Shown piece by piece: positions 27,834 through 37,226 of a stretch of DNA of 56,309 bases. The DNA lies in NCBI GenBank assembly GCA_002084765.1, contig NBMB01000007.1, forward strand, positions 1 through 56,309. The letters are read 5' to 3'. Each line of letters begins with the position of its first letter. Position 1 is the first letter of the stretch. The DNA is from Candidatus Cloacimonetes bacterium 4572_55. Its GTDB lineage: Bacteria; 4572-55. Both the position numbers and the translations under genes were made by a program. The notes under the pieces are model-generated. The model ran no database searches and was not told where the DNA came from. It saw only the letters and a list, made by a program, of their open reading frames with translations.

Positions 27834-28739
27834 TTATCTATAGCCAAAATAATTTAAATCCCGATCATGTTTTCGCCAATCTTTTCGCACTTTTACCCAG
27901 AGATCTAAATAAACCGATTGATCTAAAAAAGATTCTATGGCTTGTCGAGCTTCCGCGCCGATTCTACGAATCATTTGTCCGTTTTTCCCGATTAAGACCG
28001 CTTTTTGCGAATTTTTTAGCACATAAATCACTGCGCTGATATAAATTTTATTTGTACGTTCCTTAAAATCCTCCACCAAAACCGTAGACGCGTAAGGGAT
28101 TTCATTTTGTGTGCAGACGAACACTTTTTCTCGGATAAATTCGCTCACAATAAAACGCTCGGAAACATCCGAGAGCTGATCAAGCGGATAAAAAGGCTCC
28201 CCGTATGGTATGCGATCGACAATCACTTCCTTTAAACGATCGATTCCTTCGTTGTGCAAGGCGGAGATCGGTATAATTTCATCAAAAATACCCTGTTCGT
28301 GATACGTTTTCATCAAAGGTAAAATATCCGACTTACCGACCAGATCGATTTTATTAATTGCCAACAATCGTTTATTTTTAAATTTATTTTTAAATATGAT
28401 ATCCGATTGCTCCGGTAATTTTTTAGATAAGTCCTCAGGTCTATCGTGAATATCAATTAGATAAAGCACCAGGTCCGCGCCTTCCAAAGCCGCTAATGCG
28501 GACTTTAGCATATACCGATGAAGTTTATACCGAGGGTTCAACAGCCCGGGCGTATCAAGAAAAACAATCTGATAATTGTCTGTGGAGACGATCCCACTAA
28601 ATTGATGGCGGGTCGTCTGTGGTTTCGGCGAAACAATCGCAACTTTTTGGCCTAACAATTTATTTAATAAAGTAGATTTCCCAACATTCGGGCGTCCGAT
28701 CAAAGCTACATAGCCGGAACGAAACGGTTTCTTTTCCAT
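27834..28739 (-). CDS. era: GTPase Era
   Basis: 301 residues, full length. Era binds the 3' end of 16S rRNA and helps the 30S subunit mature. The N-terminal GTPase domain has G1 GRPNVGKST, G2 region with TTRHQFSG, G3 DTPG and G4 NKID. The C-terminal KH domain (about 205-295) has the loop LIGKNGQMIRRIG. The TAA stop at 27834 directly borders the repeat tract leading to purA. No functional residue appears to be missing. Confidence 0.97.
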   Translation of the reverse strand: MEKKPFRSGYVALIGRPNVGKSTLLNKLLGQKVAIVSPKPQTTRHQFSGIVSTDNYQIVFLDTPGLLNPRYKLHRYMLKSALAALEGADLVLYLIDIHDRPEDLSKKLPEQSDIIFKNKFKNKRLLAINKIDLVGKSDILPLMKTYHEQGIFDEIIPISALHNEGIDRLKEVIVDRIPYGEPFYPLDQLSDVSERFIVSEFIREKVFVCTQNEIPYASTVLVEDFKERTNKIYISAVIYVLKNSQKAVLIGKNGQMIRRIGAEARQAIESFLDQSVYLDLWVKVRKDWRKHDRDLNYFGYR

Positions 28740-28765
28740 ATTTATACGGACCTCATCACAGGTTC

Positions 28766-28915
28766 TTAGGGTCTTGTCACATTCGATTTCTTACTCGATT
28801 CCGCGAAGACGGGCGAATCCTTCCCCTTTATAAAGCTAACCAAAAAAGAATTATCTTTCGTCCGGCACTTACGCCATTCTTTGATTTTTATATCCAATTT
28901 GGTAAAAAAGTCCAT
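28766..28915 (-). CDS. Small 49-residue ORF coupled to the solute-binding protein gene
   Basis: ATG 28915 overlaps the TAA of the upstream lipoprotein gene (TAATG) and is preceded by GGGAGGAGG. The start is therefore well supported. The product begins MDFFTKLDIKIKEWRKCRT and is basic with no clear membrane segment. In iron-type ABC operons the next gene is the permease, and this could be the 5' stub of one, but I recognise no permease motif. Its 3' end contains GGTTCTTAGGGTCTTG (plus strand), similar to the palindromes elsewhere in the window. Unknown function. Confidence 0.45.
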   Translation of the reverse strand: MDFFTKLDIKIKEWRKCRTKDNSFLVSFIKGKDSPVFAESSKKSNVTRP

Positions 28916-29931
28916 TATTCCTCCTCCCAATAAAGCATAATCGCCGAGAATTGTCTCTTGACATTTTCTACAATGTTGTGTTCCTTGCTCCAATCAGTCG
29001 GGAAGGCTCTCGCGATAATCTCATCTAAGCCCAGTGTCCCGGGTCTAGATTTCACGTCGCTTCTTACAGGAGTGAAAGCTCCGCTCTGCACAAGCAATTT
29101 CTGACCGTCCTGGGAAAGAATATAGTTGATAAAGCTTTCTGCCTCAACCTTTTTATTGGATGAGTTGAAAATTCCCAAAGGGCATGGAATAGCAATTACG
29201 CCGTCCTCTGGATAGATCAAGTCTACCGGACTGCCGCTTTCTCGCATCATAGTGATGATATAATCGATCGTGATACCGACTGGAAATTCCCCACTTGCAA
29301 TTTTTTTGGAGACAGCGTTATTGGATTGAACGACCGTCGCGCCGTTTGTCCGCAAGAAACTAAAATATTCCCAGCTATACGTGTCTGCGAGAGTGCCGAC
29401 TGTCAAAACAGCCATCCCGGAATACAACGGATTTGCCATAACAACTTTATTTCTCCACTGATCGCTCCAAAGGTCCGCCCAATACACCGGCCTATCCTCA
29501 TCCGCCACAATATCCGTATTATAGACGATCCCAGAAGTGATGATCCGCCCGGCGTAAAAGCAGTTGTCCTGATCCCGTAAGTAACTCGATAGAAACGCGC
29601 TATGCTCAGATTTAAATGGATGGAGCATTCCTTCCTTTTTCAACTGGGTCAGATAGGACAAACCAGCCAGCCACACCACATCGGCATTGACGCCGCCCTC
29701 TTCCTCTTCCGCGGATATTTTGCTGATGATCGCTTGGGTGCCGTTGCGATAAATACTGAGCTTTATCTGAGGATATTCCTGTTCAAACGCCGCTTGAATC
29801 TCCGACATGATTGCAGAGGGAACAGAAGTATAGACCAAAAGACGCTTGCTTTTTTTCTTCGACTGACAGCCGCTTAATACCAATATAAATAGGGACAGAT
29901 AAATCCCAATTAGAATCGCTCGAAAAGACAT
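28915..29931 (-). CDS. ABC transporter solute-binding lipoprotein (iron/thiamine type)
   Basis: 338 residues. A lipoprotein signal peptide ends in the lipobox LVLSGC (Cys about residue 22), so the mature protein should be membrane-anchored in the periplasm. The sequence LLVYTSVPSAIMSEIQAAFE, then GVNADVVWLAG, GIVYNTDIV and VMANPLYSGMA match the family 1/6 solute-binding proteins of Fe(III), thiamine or 2-aminoethylphosphonate ABC systems. No permease or ATPase gene follows; only a 49-residue coupled ORF does. The transporter is thus incomplete here, unless the orphan ATPase at 43021 and a distant permease serve it. The substrate cannot be told from sequence alone. Confidence 0.85.
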   Translation of the reverse strand: MSFRAILIGIYLSLFILVLSGCQSKKKSKRLLVYTSVPSAIMSEIQAAFEQEYPQIKLSIYRNGTQAIISKISAEEEEGGVNADVVWLAGLSYLTQLKKEGMLHPFKSEHSAFLSSYLRDQDNCFYAGRIITSGIVYNTDIVADEDRPVYWADLWSDQWRNKVVMANPLYSGMAVLTVGTLADTYSWEYFSFLRTNGATVVQSNNAVSKKIASGEFPVGITIDYIITMMRESGSPVDLIYPEDGVIAIPCPLGIFNSSNKKVEAESFINYILSQDGQKLLVQSGAFTPVRSDVKSRPGTLGLDEIIARAFPTDWSKEHNIVENVKRQFSAIMLYWEEE

Positions 29932-29942
29932 CGCCCCACCCT

Positions 29943-30809
29943 TTAGTTTATAATATTCGATACGTGGTCAAAGTCATCAAATATATTATCCGGTTGATCC
30001 AAGTCTACCCGGATCACATGATGCAAAGGTCTGCCTAAGCAGAGTTCTCCGATTCGCTTGAAGTAAGGAGAGAAATCACTCACATAATATCGATGCGACG
30101 GAGGAATGGGCAAACTGGTCGCCATATCCAGTTCATCCAGAGTATCAGCCACTTCTTTCGCGGTCTCTGTTGCGGAATCGACCAGTGAGACTCCCGGTCC
30201 CATCACCTTTCCGATCACCGTTTTGAGCAGAGGATAATGGGTGCATCCCAATATTAAGGAGTCGATGCCGTTGATTTTTAGATCATAAAGATAGCGCTCA
30301 GCGATCTGATAGGTCACGTCGTGATCCAGCCACCCTTCCTCAACCAGCGGGACAAACAAGGGACAGTCCCTCGCGAAAATTTCCACATCAGGACGCCGAT
30401 CTCGGATAGCCCGTTGATAGGCCCCGCTGTCAATCGCGCCGGTAGTCCCGATCACCCCGATTCGTCCATTCTTGCTGCTTTTTACGCCGGCAATCGCGCC
30501 GGGTTGAACCACCCCGATTGTGGGAAGATCCGTTGTATCCTGCAACAGGTCTATTGCGTCCGCAGAAGCGGTGTTGCACGCCACAACAATCATCTTGATC
30601 GGAAAACGTAACAGAAAACGGACGATTTGCAAAGAAAATTTTCGTATCGCATTCCGAGATTTTGATCCATAAGGGAGATGGGCAATATCACCGAAATAGA
30701 TCACTTTTTCATAAGGTAGCGCACGGAAAATTTCTGCCACAACAGTCAACCCGCCGATACCTGAATCGAAAATCCCGATGGCTTTCTGATCATCCGGAAG
30801 TTCATTCAT
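29943..30809 (-). CDS. murI: Glutamate racemase
   Basis: 288 residues. MurI makes D-glutamate from L-glutamate for peptidoglycan, using two Cys as acid/base. Both are present: VACNTASADAIDLL and GCTHYPLLKTVIG. The N-terminal FDSGIGGLTVVAEI and FGDIAHLPYG are also typical. ATG 30809 overlaps the stop of the kinase gene (ATGAATGA), so the two are translationally coupled. The solute-binding protein gene follows after 11 bp. Confidence 0.97.
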   Translation of the reverse strand: MNELPDDQKAIGIFDSGIGGLTVVAEIFRALPYEKVIYFGDIAHLPYGSKSRNAIRKFSLQIVRFLLRFPIKMIVVACNTASADAIDLLQDTTDLPTIGVVQPGAIAGVKSSKNGRIGVIGTTGAIDSGAYQRAIRDRRPDVEIFARDCPLFVPLVEEGWLDHDVTYQIAERYLYDLKINGIDSLILGCTHYPLLKTVIGKVMGPGVSLVDSATETAKEVADTLDELDMATSLPIPPSHRYYVSDFSPYFKRIGELCLGRPLHHVIRVDLDQPDNIFDDFDHVSNIIN

Positions 30810-32142
30810 TTATTTGAGTCGTTTTTTTACGAGACGCTGGCAGGTCAAAATAAAAAACGCTTCCCTTTGTCAACGTGCTGTTTACACGAACTCGTCCGCC
30901 GTGTCGTTCAATTATTTCTTTGGTAATCGGTAAACCCAAACCCATACCCTGGGGTTTGTCTGTTAAAATATCGCCGATTTGGCGGAATCGATCGAAAATC
31001 ACTTCCCAATGTTCCTCGGAAATCCCGTCGCCAGTATCCCGCACCTCGCAACGAATCCACACCTCTCCTTTAATTTTGATCCGACGCAAGGTCACAAGGA
31101 CTCGTCCGCCCTCTTTGTTGAATTTCACGGCGTTATCCAGAAGATTGCCAAAGGCTGTTCTCAACTTGTCTCCATTGGCTTGAATAATTGGGATATTTTC
31201 ATCAATCTTCATCTGAAAAGATATATTCTCCGACTCGGGTAGCTCTCGAATAATTTCCAAGCTCGTCTCGATAATATCCGGAAAATAGACGTCACCAGAC
31301 TCCCAATTCACATTGTCTGAGTTTGAGTCCAATTCCGAAAGCTCCAGCATTCCATTGACCAGACGAATCAGCTTATTGGTATCCTGCAGGATCATGCCCG
31401 CAAATTCAGCCACCTGATCCGGATCTGTGGAGGGATACATCAGCAGCAATTCCGTAAAACCTTTGATAGAGGTGAGAGGCGTCCGAGATTCATGACCCAC
31501 ATTCGTCATAAAGTCCGATTTCAACTTGTCTAATGTCCGCAGTTCTTCATTCGCTTTTTCTAATTCAATCGTACGGAGCTTGACCCGCTCCTCCAACTCG
31601 GCATTCCACGCTTCAATTTCCGTCTTTGCTTTCTCCAACTGGCGATTTGTCCGAGTGAGATTCTCATTAGAGACTTGAAGGTCCAGCAAAAGTTTTTTGT
31701 TTTCCAGCTTTAATTGTCGGGTCGACCACGCGTTCTCGACCTTATTCATCAGCTCGGAAACGTCGGTAACCGGCTTGAGCAGATAATCATACGCGCCGAG
31801 CCGCAAAGTCTCCATTGTTTCCGGTAGATGACTCGGATCGGTCACAATCAATACCTGAGACTCGTCGTCGATTGAAAGAGCCGTCTGGAGCAGTTCCAAT
31901 CCACGAATTCCAGAAATATCGATCTGGGCGATCACAAGAGGATACGCGGCGCGCATCTCCTGAATCGCGGTAAAACCGCTGGAAGTGATAAAAACATCGT
32001 AATTGTTCTCAAGCAGAGTCGCTTCGACAAAATAATATTCTTTCAACTCCGACGGGGTATTATCTTTTAAAACCACGAGAATCCGTGTGCGCTCTTGCGT
32101 GGTTTCATTTTCTTCTTCTCTTATCAGATCTTCAAGATTCAC
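30802..32142 (-). CDS. Hybrid sensor: degenerate receiver domain plus histidine kinase
   Basis: 446 residues from GTG 32142. Residues about 20-135 are a CheY-like receiver domain (ILVVLKDN, TSSGFTAIQEM, GAYDYLLKPV). In the loop LVIAQIDISGIRGLELL, alignment on the conserved Gly puts Gln at the phospho-acceptor position, and the acidic pair is reduced to LKD. It is likely a pseudo-receiver. A coiled coil (about 140-205) leads to HisKA with the phosphorylated His in GHESRTPLTSI, then HATPase_c with N box NLLDNAVKFN, DTGDGI and GMGLGLPI. There are no membrane segments, so it is cytoplasmic. It overlaps murI by 8 nt. No response regulator lies nearby. Confidence 0.9.
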   Translation of the reverse strand: MNLEDLIREEENETTQERTRILVVLKDNTPSELKEYYFVEATLLENNYDVFITSSGFTAIQEMRAAYPLVIAQIDISGIRGLELLQTALSIDDESQVLIVTDPSHLPETMETLRLGAYDYLLKPVTDVSELMNKVENAWSTRQLKLENKKLLLDLQVSNENLTRTNRQLEKAKTEIEAWNAELEERVKLRTIELEKANEELRTLDKLKSDFMTNVGHESRTPLTSIKGFTELLLMYPSTDPDQVAEFAGMILQDTNKLIRLVNGMLELSELDSNSDNVNWESGDVYFPDIIETSLEIIRELPESENISFQMKIDENIPIIQANGDKLRTAFGNLLDNAVKFNKEGGRVLVTLRRIKIKGEVWIRCEVRDTGDGISEEHWEVIFDRFRQIGDILTDKPQGMGLGLPITKEIIERHGGRVRVNSTLTKGSVFYFDLPASRKKTTQINE

Positions 32143-32343
32143 GGTGTTCTTCTTTTTTTTAAAATATCGAACCGAACCGAAAATGTAGCGAATTATCTTA
32201 TTTCACTAATATATCGATTCGTCAGATTTGAGCAATTTCTTTTTCGCAAAAAATACAATTTTTACTCGATTCGCAGCTCTATATACAAAAATGTAAGTTG
32301 TTGAATAATTAAAGCAAATTAAAAATATATTCGATACCACCAA

Positions 32344-34647
32344 TCAATATTCCATAGCGTCTTTTATTGTCGCCCAATCCTTCGCGCCCAATTTTTCCTT
32401 TCCTTTCTCATCTATCTGGATAGATAAATTTTGATAAGAAACAATCAATTTATCGCCCACAGCAAATTCGCTTCGTAATTTGGGATACATCTTGATGAGC
32501 TCAAAATATGCAGGGCTATACGGCTTCACTTTGATCAGCGTGTGACTTTGCAGATGGCGACTATCCACCCAAATCCCGTCTGTCAGATAATAGGCTCTGG
32601 TCTTCGATTTTTTCATCTGAGATTTTGGAGCCACGCTGGGGGCCCTGCGTGAACCAAAAGAAGCCGGTGGGAGGGCATAAGACTCACTGGAATATCCCTG
32701 CTCCGGTGGGAGGGCGTAAGACTCACTGGAATGTCCCTTCTTTAGTTTGTTGCTGGCAATCGAGCTTTCCACGGCCTTCTTGCCAGTAGGAGCTTCCATA
32801 GCTTCTTGCAGATGGTCAGCGGCTCTGCGTTGAATGACCTTCTGGTCGTGATCCCAGTGGCTGAGACGCCTTTCCTCTTGAACCAAATAGGATGTATAAG
32901 GAGTGATGATGCCGTATTCCTCACTGAGAGAGACCACCTCGTCCACAAGCTCGGAATTTTCGCCATGCAGACGAATCTCGTCCATCAAAAATCCGATCTT
33001 ACGAGACGCCCATAAGCGAGGGATAAAATCGTTGTCTCGCTCCAATGCGGGAAATTCAACCTCGTATATCCATTCATGCTTTTCGTCTCCCGCGGTTCCG
33101 CTCAAGGAGATGGACTTCCAACCTGATTCGCGATAGCGCCCCACAATAATGATCTGACTTCCCGCGAAAATATCGGAGATATGGGGAGGATATACGTCAA
33201 ACACCGGCAATCCAAATTCGATATCCACGTCGGTCAGGACCGGATGGCTGATTTTTTCATACAAACGGGAGACTTTGACCTCGATGTCTTCGCCGGGTCG
33301 GACATAATCGGACGCGCCGTGATTTTGCTCAGCCAACAGGTCCAGAAGATGTGTGTTGACGTCATAACCCACGCCAAAAGTGAACAATCGAGCGGACGAT
33401 CTGTTCCGACGACGCGCAGCACTCAAAATATCGCCAATATTTTGCTCCCCGACCGTAGGCAGTCCGTCGGTCAAAAAAATGATTTGCGTAGGTCGGTCGC
33501 CCTCGGTCATATCCAACGCCTCGGAGAGAGCCGAGTTGATGTCAGTGCCGCCCCGCGCCCGAATCGAGCGAACAAAATCCTTTGCCTCCATCAAATTTCT
33601 ATTATCCGCGTGGACCAAACCAGGGTAAAAATAATCCACGTCCGCTTCAAAAGTGATGGTGTTAAAACGATCTCTTCTCCCCAAACTTTCCAGGCAATAG
33701 AGCAATGCGCCGCAAGCCTGCTCAATTTTTTCGCCCTTCATACTGCCGGACGTATCCAGCACAAAAACAAAATCTTTCGGCAGACTCCGTTCTTGATCGA
33801 TCTCCGGGTCCGGCGTGAGAAACGCTAAGAAAAAGCCGTCGTTCTTATCCGAAGAACCGTGCCGACGATGCGCCAGTAAACTCACATCCATATCTTCTCG
33901 GGACAGTGAATAATAGAGGATAAAATCTTGATCCAACCGAGACGCTTTGTTCGCCTGATCGACCCAAGCGACTTCCGCCTCAAACTGCCCATGCCGACTG
34001 ATATGGACCTCATAAGTCGGGGAATAGATGGTTCGTAACGGCAGGTCCGACTGAATATCGACTCGGAATTCGAAATGATCCAGAAAGACCTCCCGCGTCT
34101 CATGTCCCAACGGAAAAAAGAACTCCACCTGCATTGAGCGGTTGGAGGAGCCGCCTTCGGCTTTCAGAATTTGGTCATAGCTAAATTCCAGAGTCCTTTC
34201 CGATCTCGGCGGAATCGGATAGACCCTTGCTCGGAACAGCTTATGATCCAGATATTCCAACAGCGCAGGGTCTCGATTCTGGCGAACAATCGACTCATAG
34301 ATACGCCGCGCCTCATCTTTGTCCAACACCTCGCCCTCTAACCGTCTGCCGTCTGCGATCAATGTAAATTCCGAAACTTGCGCGTCCGGGGGTAACGGAA
34401 AAATAAACGCGCCTTCCAATTCTCGGCTGGTCTCGTTCTTGAAAACCTGCCGCACATTCACATGGGATATCTGACGGTTTATGTCCACATGAACGCTATA
34501 TTCTGAAATGGAGATCTGCCCGACTGAATGCGGGGGAGGAACAGGCGTGGGGTGAGGGGGAATAAATACGATGCGAGCGTCGCAAAAAATAACGCCGCAC
34601 ATCCACATCGTCACAGTGATAAAAACAGTCCATAATAAACGGGTCAT
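32344..34647 (-). CDS. VIT and VWA domain protein
   Basis: 767 residues with AAGGAGCGACCT before ATG 34647. The signal peptide ends near residue 23. A VIT domain (about 35-175; ISISEYSVHVDINRQISHVN, EGAFIFPLPPDAQVSEF, KDEARRIYESIV) is followed by a von Willebrand type A domain (about 290-470) with MIDAS residues DTSGS, a Thr in GGTDIN, and LTDG. This is the inter-alpha-trypsin-inhibitor heavy-chain architecture, which in bacteria is exported and thought to bind proteins through a divalent metal. A duplicated 13-residue segment (SSESYALPP) lies at about 640-665. No protease or sortase signal is seen. It stands alone between the kinase and ATPase genes; the 200-bp gap after it shows nothing clear. 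Confidence 0.9.
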   Translation of the reverse strand: MTRLLWTVFITVTMWMCGVIFCDARIVFIPPHPTPVPPPHSVGQISISEYSVHVDINRQISHVNVRQVFKNETSRELEGAFIFPLPPDAQVSEFTLIADGRRLEGEVLDKDEARRIYESIVRQNRDPALLEYLDHKLFRARVYPIPPRSERTLEFSYDQILKAEGGSSNRSMQVEFFFPLGHETREVFLDHFEFRVDIQSDLPLRTIYSPTYEVHISRHGQFEAEVAWVDQANKASRLDQDFILYYSLSREDMDVSLLAHRRHGSSDKNDGFFLAFLTPDPEIDQERSLPKDFVFVLDTSGSMKGEKIEQACGALLYCLESLGRRDRFNTITFEADVDYFYPGLVHADNRNLMEAKDFVRSIRARGGTDINSALSEALDMTEGDRPTQIIFLTDGLPTVGEQNIGDILSAARRRNRSSARLFTFGVGYDVNTHLLDLLAEQNHGASDYVRPGEDIEVKVSRLYEKISHPVLTDVDIEFGLPVFDVYPPHISDIFAGSQIIIVGRYRESGWKSISLSGTAGDEKHEWIYEVEFPALERDNDFIPRLWASRKIGFLMDEIRLHGENSELVDEVVSLSEEYGIITPYTSYLVQEERRLSHWDHDQKVIQRRAADHLQEAMEAPTGKKAVESSIASNKLKKGHSSESYALPPEQGYSSESYALPPASFGSRRAPSVAPKSQMKKSKTRAYYLTDGIWVDSRHLQSHTLIKVKPYSPAYFELIKMYPKLRSEFAVGDKLIVSYQNLSIQIDEKGKEKLGAKDWATIKDAMEY
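32666..32743 (-). repeat. 39-bp in-frame tandem repeat in the VIT/VWA gene
   Basis: Units at 32666-32704 and 32705-32743 differ at a few bases and encode SSESYALPP twice in the low-complexity region after the VWA domain. Confidence 0.85.
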
Positions 34648-34815
34648 AGGTCGCTCCTTTCGTTTGGGTTTCTCTTTCGATCTAAATTCTTAACGGCAAT
34701 CTCTTTTATAGATTTTTTTTTACAAAGAGAATATCCGCTTTATTCCGTCTCCAGAATAATAGAGAACACGGAGAAGAATTATAACAGAGTTTTGAATAAA
34801 AATAAGCGCAAAAAT

Positions 34816-35994
34816 TCAATTTCCATCAAAACCCTTAATTCGTAATTCGTAATCCCTAAGGTCTCTTAACGAGCAAAAATTTACGGATAATTTCGTATTC
34901 TGATAGCTGTAAGAATATGTATAAGAAGTTGAGATATAGGGACAGATCACGTAGTTATTTCCATGCGGGTAGAGAGAGCGGAAATGGATCAACGACCTGG
35001 GGTTGAAGTCATTCGGATTTATTTTGCATTCCAGAGCATGAACCCGCTGCTCAGTGCTTTTTATGACAAAATCGATCTCTCGCCCTGATTTATCACGCCA
35101 ATAAAAAAGATCGAACTCATGGACGAATGTTCTTAAAAAATCAAGTATGAGGTGTTCCCATAAAAGACCGCGATCTTCTTCCCGGATCCTTTCCCAACCT
35201 TTGACAAAAGCAACAAATCCGGTATCAAAAGCATAACATTTTGGTCGTCGGATAATTTCCCGCCGACTTCCGCCGTGAAAAGGAGGCAGAGAATAAATGG
35301 CGTGAGCAATAGTCATGGCTTCGATATGCGCTTTCACAGTAGGACGGCTCAGGTCTGAGAGTTTTGCGAGTTTTGAGTAATCGGTCAATCCACTGCTCTG
35401 GCGTATCAGAAGATGCAACAGTTTGATAAAGCCCACGCGGTTGCGGACGCCAAATAACTCTTGAATATCACGGGCGTAAAAACTGTCAATCCATTCGGAA
35501 AAAAAAATCGGGTCCACCTCGTCGGCAAGCAAAGACTCTGGCAACCCGCCGTGCAAAAGACGACGATCCAGACTTTTTATTGAAAAAGCATCCTGGCATT
35601 CCTCCCATAAAACGGGAGGTAAAAAAATCATGACTTTGCGCCCAGTTAGACCGTCGCGAAATTTTTTTGTAGCGGATAACGTGGATGAACCGATAGCCAA
35701 TATTTTTAAATGGGGATAGCTATCCGCTGCAATTTTGAGTAGCATGCTGGGATTCTCAACGCGATGAATTTCGTCGAACACAATGGTTGCCCAATCTCCC
35801 AGACTATCGTAAAAGGTTTCAGGATCCGATAGTCTGCGGACAACAGAAGGTAAGTCGCAATTCAGATAGGCGGTTGTGCTGAACATTTTGGAGAGTGTCG
35901 TTTTACCAACGCGGCGCACACCAGACAGCCATACAATAGATCGCTTCTTCCAAGCGTGCTCGATACGTTTTATCCAGAAGGGACGTTGTTTCAT
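34816..35994 (-). CDS. AAA ATPase of the AAA_14/DUF4143 family
   Basis: 392 residues from ATG 35994, with GAGG upstream. The open frame reaches 36132, but that extension lacks a ribosome site. Walker A is GVRRVGKTTL (about 25-34), Walker B VFDEIHRV, and the sensor-like IGSSTLSATKKF follows. The C-terminal DUF4143 part has SLPPFHGGSRREI, CYAFDTGF and the nuclease-like core FYWRDKSGREIDFVI...ECKIN. These genes are widespread, often transferred, and of uncertain function, possibly toxin-antitoxin or DNA-related. The last 15 residues (DLRDYELRIKG...) derive from an intergenic-type repeat at 34834-34864. Confidence 0.85.
   Translation of the reverse strand: MKQRPFWIKRIEHAWKKRSIVWLSGVRRVGKTTLSKMFSTTAYLNCDLPSVVRRLSDPETFYDSLGDWATIVFDEIHRVENPSMLLKIAADSYPHLKILAIGSSTLSATKKFRDGLTGRKVMIFLPPVLWEECQDAFSIKSLDRRLLHGGLPESLLADEVDPIFFSEWIDSFYARDIQELFGVRNRVGFIKLLHLLIRQSSGLTDYSKLAKLSDLSRPTVKAHIEAMTIAHAIYSLPPFHGGSRREIIRRPKCYAFDTGFVAFVKGWERIREEDRGLLWEHLILDFLRTFVHEFDLFYWRDKSGREIDFVIKSTEQRVHALECKINPNDFNPRSLIHFRSLYPHGNNYVICPYISTSYTYSYSYQNTKLSVNFCSLRDLRDYELRIKGFDGN
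34834..34864. repeat. ATTCGTAATTCGTAATCCCTAAGG repeat-derived segment at a gene end
   Basis: The units ATTCGTA(A) are followed by TCCCTAAGGTCT, similar to the palindrome arms at 39959-39990 (AGACCCTAAGG). The element overlaps the 3' end of the ATPase gene and supplies its last codons. Confidence 0.5.
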
Positions 35995-36237
35995 ATTTTG
36001 CAACCTCACTTTACATTTAAACGTCTCAATGTAAAATATACTTTCGTTATATGCACGATTTTTTTCAACTATATCTGTCCCACGCACAAACTTAAAAGTT
36101 ATTTCGCGACAAAAATCTTGATTTTTTAACAAAAAACGCTTATTTTTGATAATATTTGGGACAGGCTGGCTCCTCTGTCGAGAGAAACTAAAAAAATTTT
36201 CGAATCATTTTTTTTGGGGAAAATTTCGGGGAAAACC

Positions 36238-37188
36238 GTGATTATTAAATTTTGGGGCGTTCGAGGTTCATTGCCTACGCCGCTCACACCGCGGGAAATC
36301 GAGAAAAAAATCCGAGAGGTCTTGCTTGCCGCGACAGCGGACGATGTGAAGGACGATCAGTCCGTAGACAGATTTATCGAAAAGTTGCCGTTCGATAAGC
36401 GCTCGACTTACGGCGGAAATACGCCCTGCGTTCAGATCATACCGTCGGACAACAAGCGATTTATTGTCGATGCGGGTTCTGGTATTCGCGAGCTGGGAAT
36501 TCATTTTTTGGATACTCCGATGGGACAAGGCAAGGGCGAAGTCCACCTATTTCTCAGCCATACCCATTGGGATCATATTCAAGGATTTCCATTTTTTGCG
36601 CCTGCCTTTATCCCCGGAAATCAACTCAGCGTCTATAATGATAAAGATCAATATAGAACTTTTTCGGATCAGCAAAACGCCCGCTATTTTCCTGTGCCGC
36701 TGGAGTATATGCGGTCTAAGATGGTCTTTCGACGTATTCAACCGGGGCAAATTTTCCATGTGGGGGAGACGGAGATCTGCACGTTGGAGATGTACCATCC
36801 TGGCACGTCGCTCGCGTATCGTTTTACGGATAAGGATTGCACTTTTGTATATGCCAGCGATTCTGAGTTCAATATGCGTCCGCGCTCGGAGGTCAGAGAA
36901 TTTGAGGAGTTTGTCAGCGGCGCGGATGGAATGGTCTTTGATTCGCAATTCACCTTTTCCGAATCGCATGAAAAAGTCACCTGGGGGCATAGCAGCGCCA
37001 CTATCGGCGTAGACGTTGCTGTAGCCGCGGGGGTAAAACGCCTTTTATTGTTTCACCATGCGCCATCGTATAGCGATGAAAAATTGACCCAATTATGGAA
37101 GTTGGCGATTAAGTATAAAAATCTGGTGGCTCCTCGTTCCGACTTGGAGATCATCACTACGTACGACGGATTAGAAATCGATATTTAA
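36238..37188 (+). CDS. MBL-fold metallo-hydrolase (PhnP/TaR3-like)
   Basis: 316 residues from GTG 36238, preceded by GGGGA; a TTG at 36214 in frame is less likely. The N-terminal KFWGVRGSLPTP and STYGGNTPCVQI mark the COG1235-type branch. The metal ligands are in LSHTHWDHIQGFPFF, with further ligands expected in VYASDSEFN and FHHAPSYSDEKL. Enzymes of this branch hydrolyse phosphodiester-type or cyclic phosphate bonds, but the substrate here is unknown. It is cytoplasmic, with no signal peptide. It is divergent from the ATPase gene and followed 38 bp later by the subtilase gene. Confidence 0.85.
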   Translation: MIIKFWGVRGSLPTPLTPREIEKKIREVLLAATADDVKDDQSVDRFIEKLPFDKRSTYGGNTPCVQIIPSDNKRFIVDAGSGIRELGIHFLDTPMGQGKGEVHLFLSHTHWDHIQGFPFFAPAFIPGNQLSVYNDKDQYRTFSDQQNARYFPVPLEYMRSKMVFRRIQPGQIFHVGETEICTLEMYHPGTSLAYRFTDKDCTFVYASDSEFNMRPRSEVREFEEFVSGADGMVFDSQFTFSESHEKVTWGHSSATIGVDVAVAAGVKRLLLFHHAPSYSDEKLTQLWKLAIKYKNLVAPRSDLEIITTYDGLEIDI

Positions 37189-37226
37189 TTTATAGTATTA
37201 CATGCACTTAAAGGAAGGAAAATGAA

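Noticed and set aside
32143-32343. Possible gene between the kinase and VIT/VWA genes
   Set aside because: A 69-codon plus-strand frame overlaps the kinase start and has no ribosome site or recognisable sequence.
35995-36132. 46-residue N-terminal extension of the DUF4143 ATPase
   Set aside because: No ribosome site upstream and no family similarity; ATG 35994 has GAGG at proper spacing.
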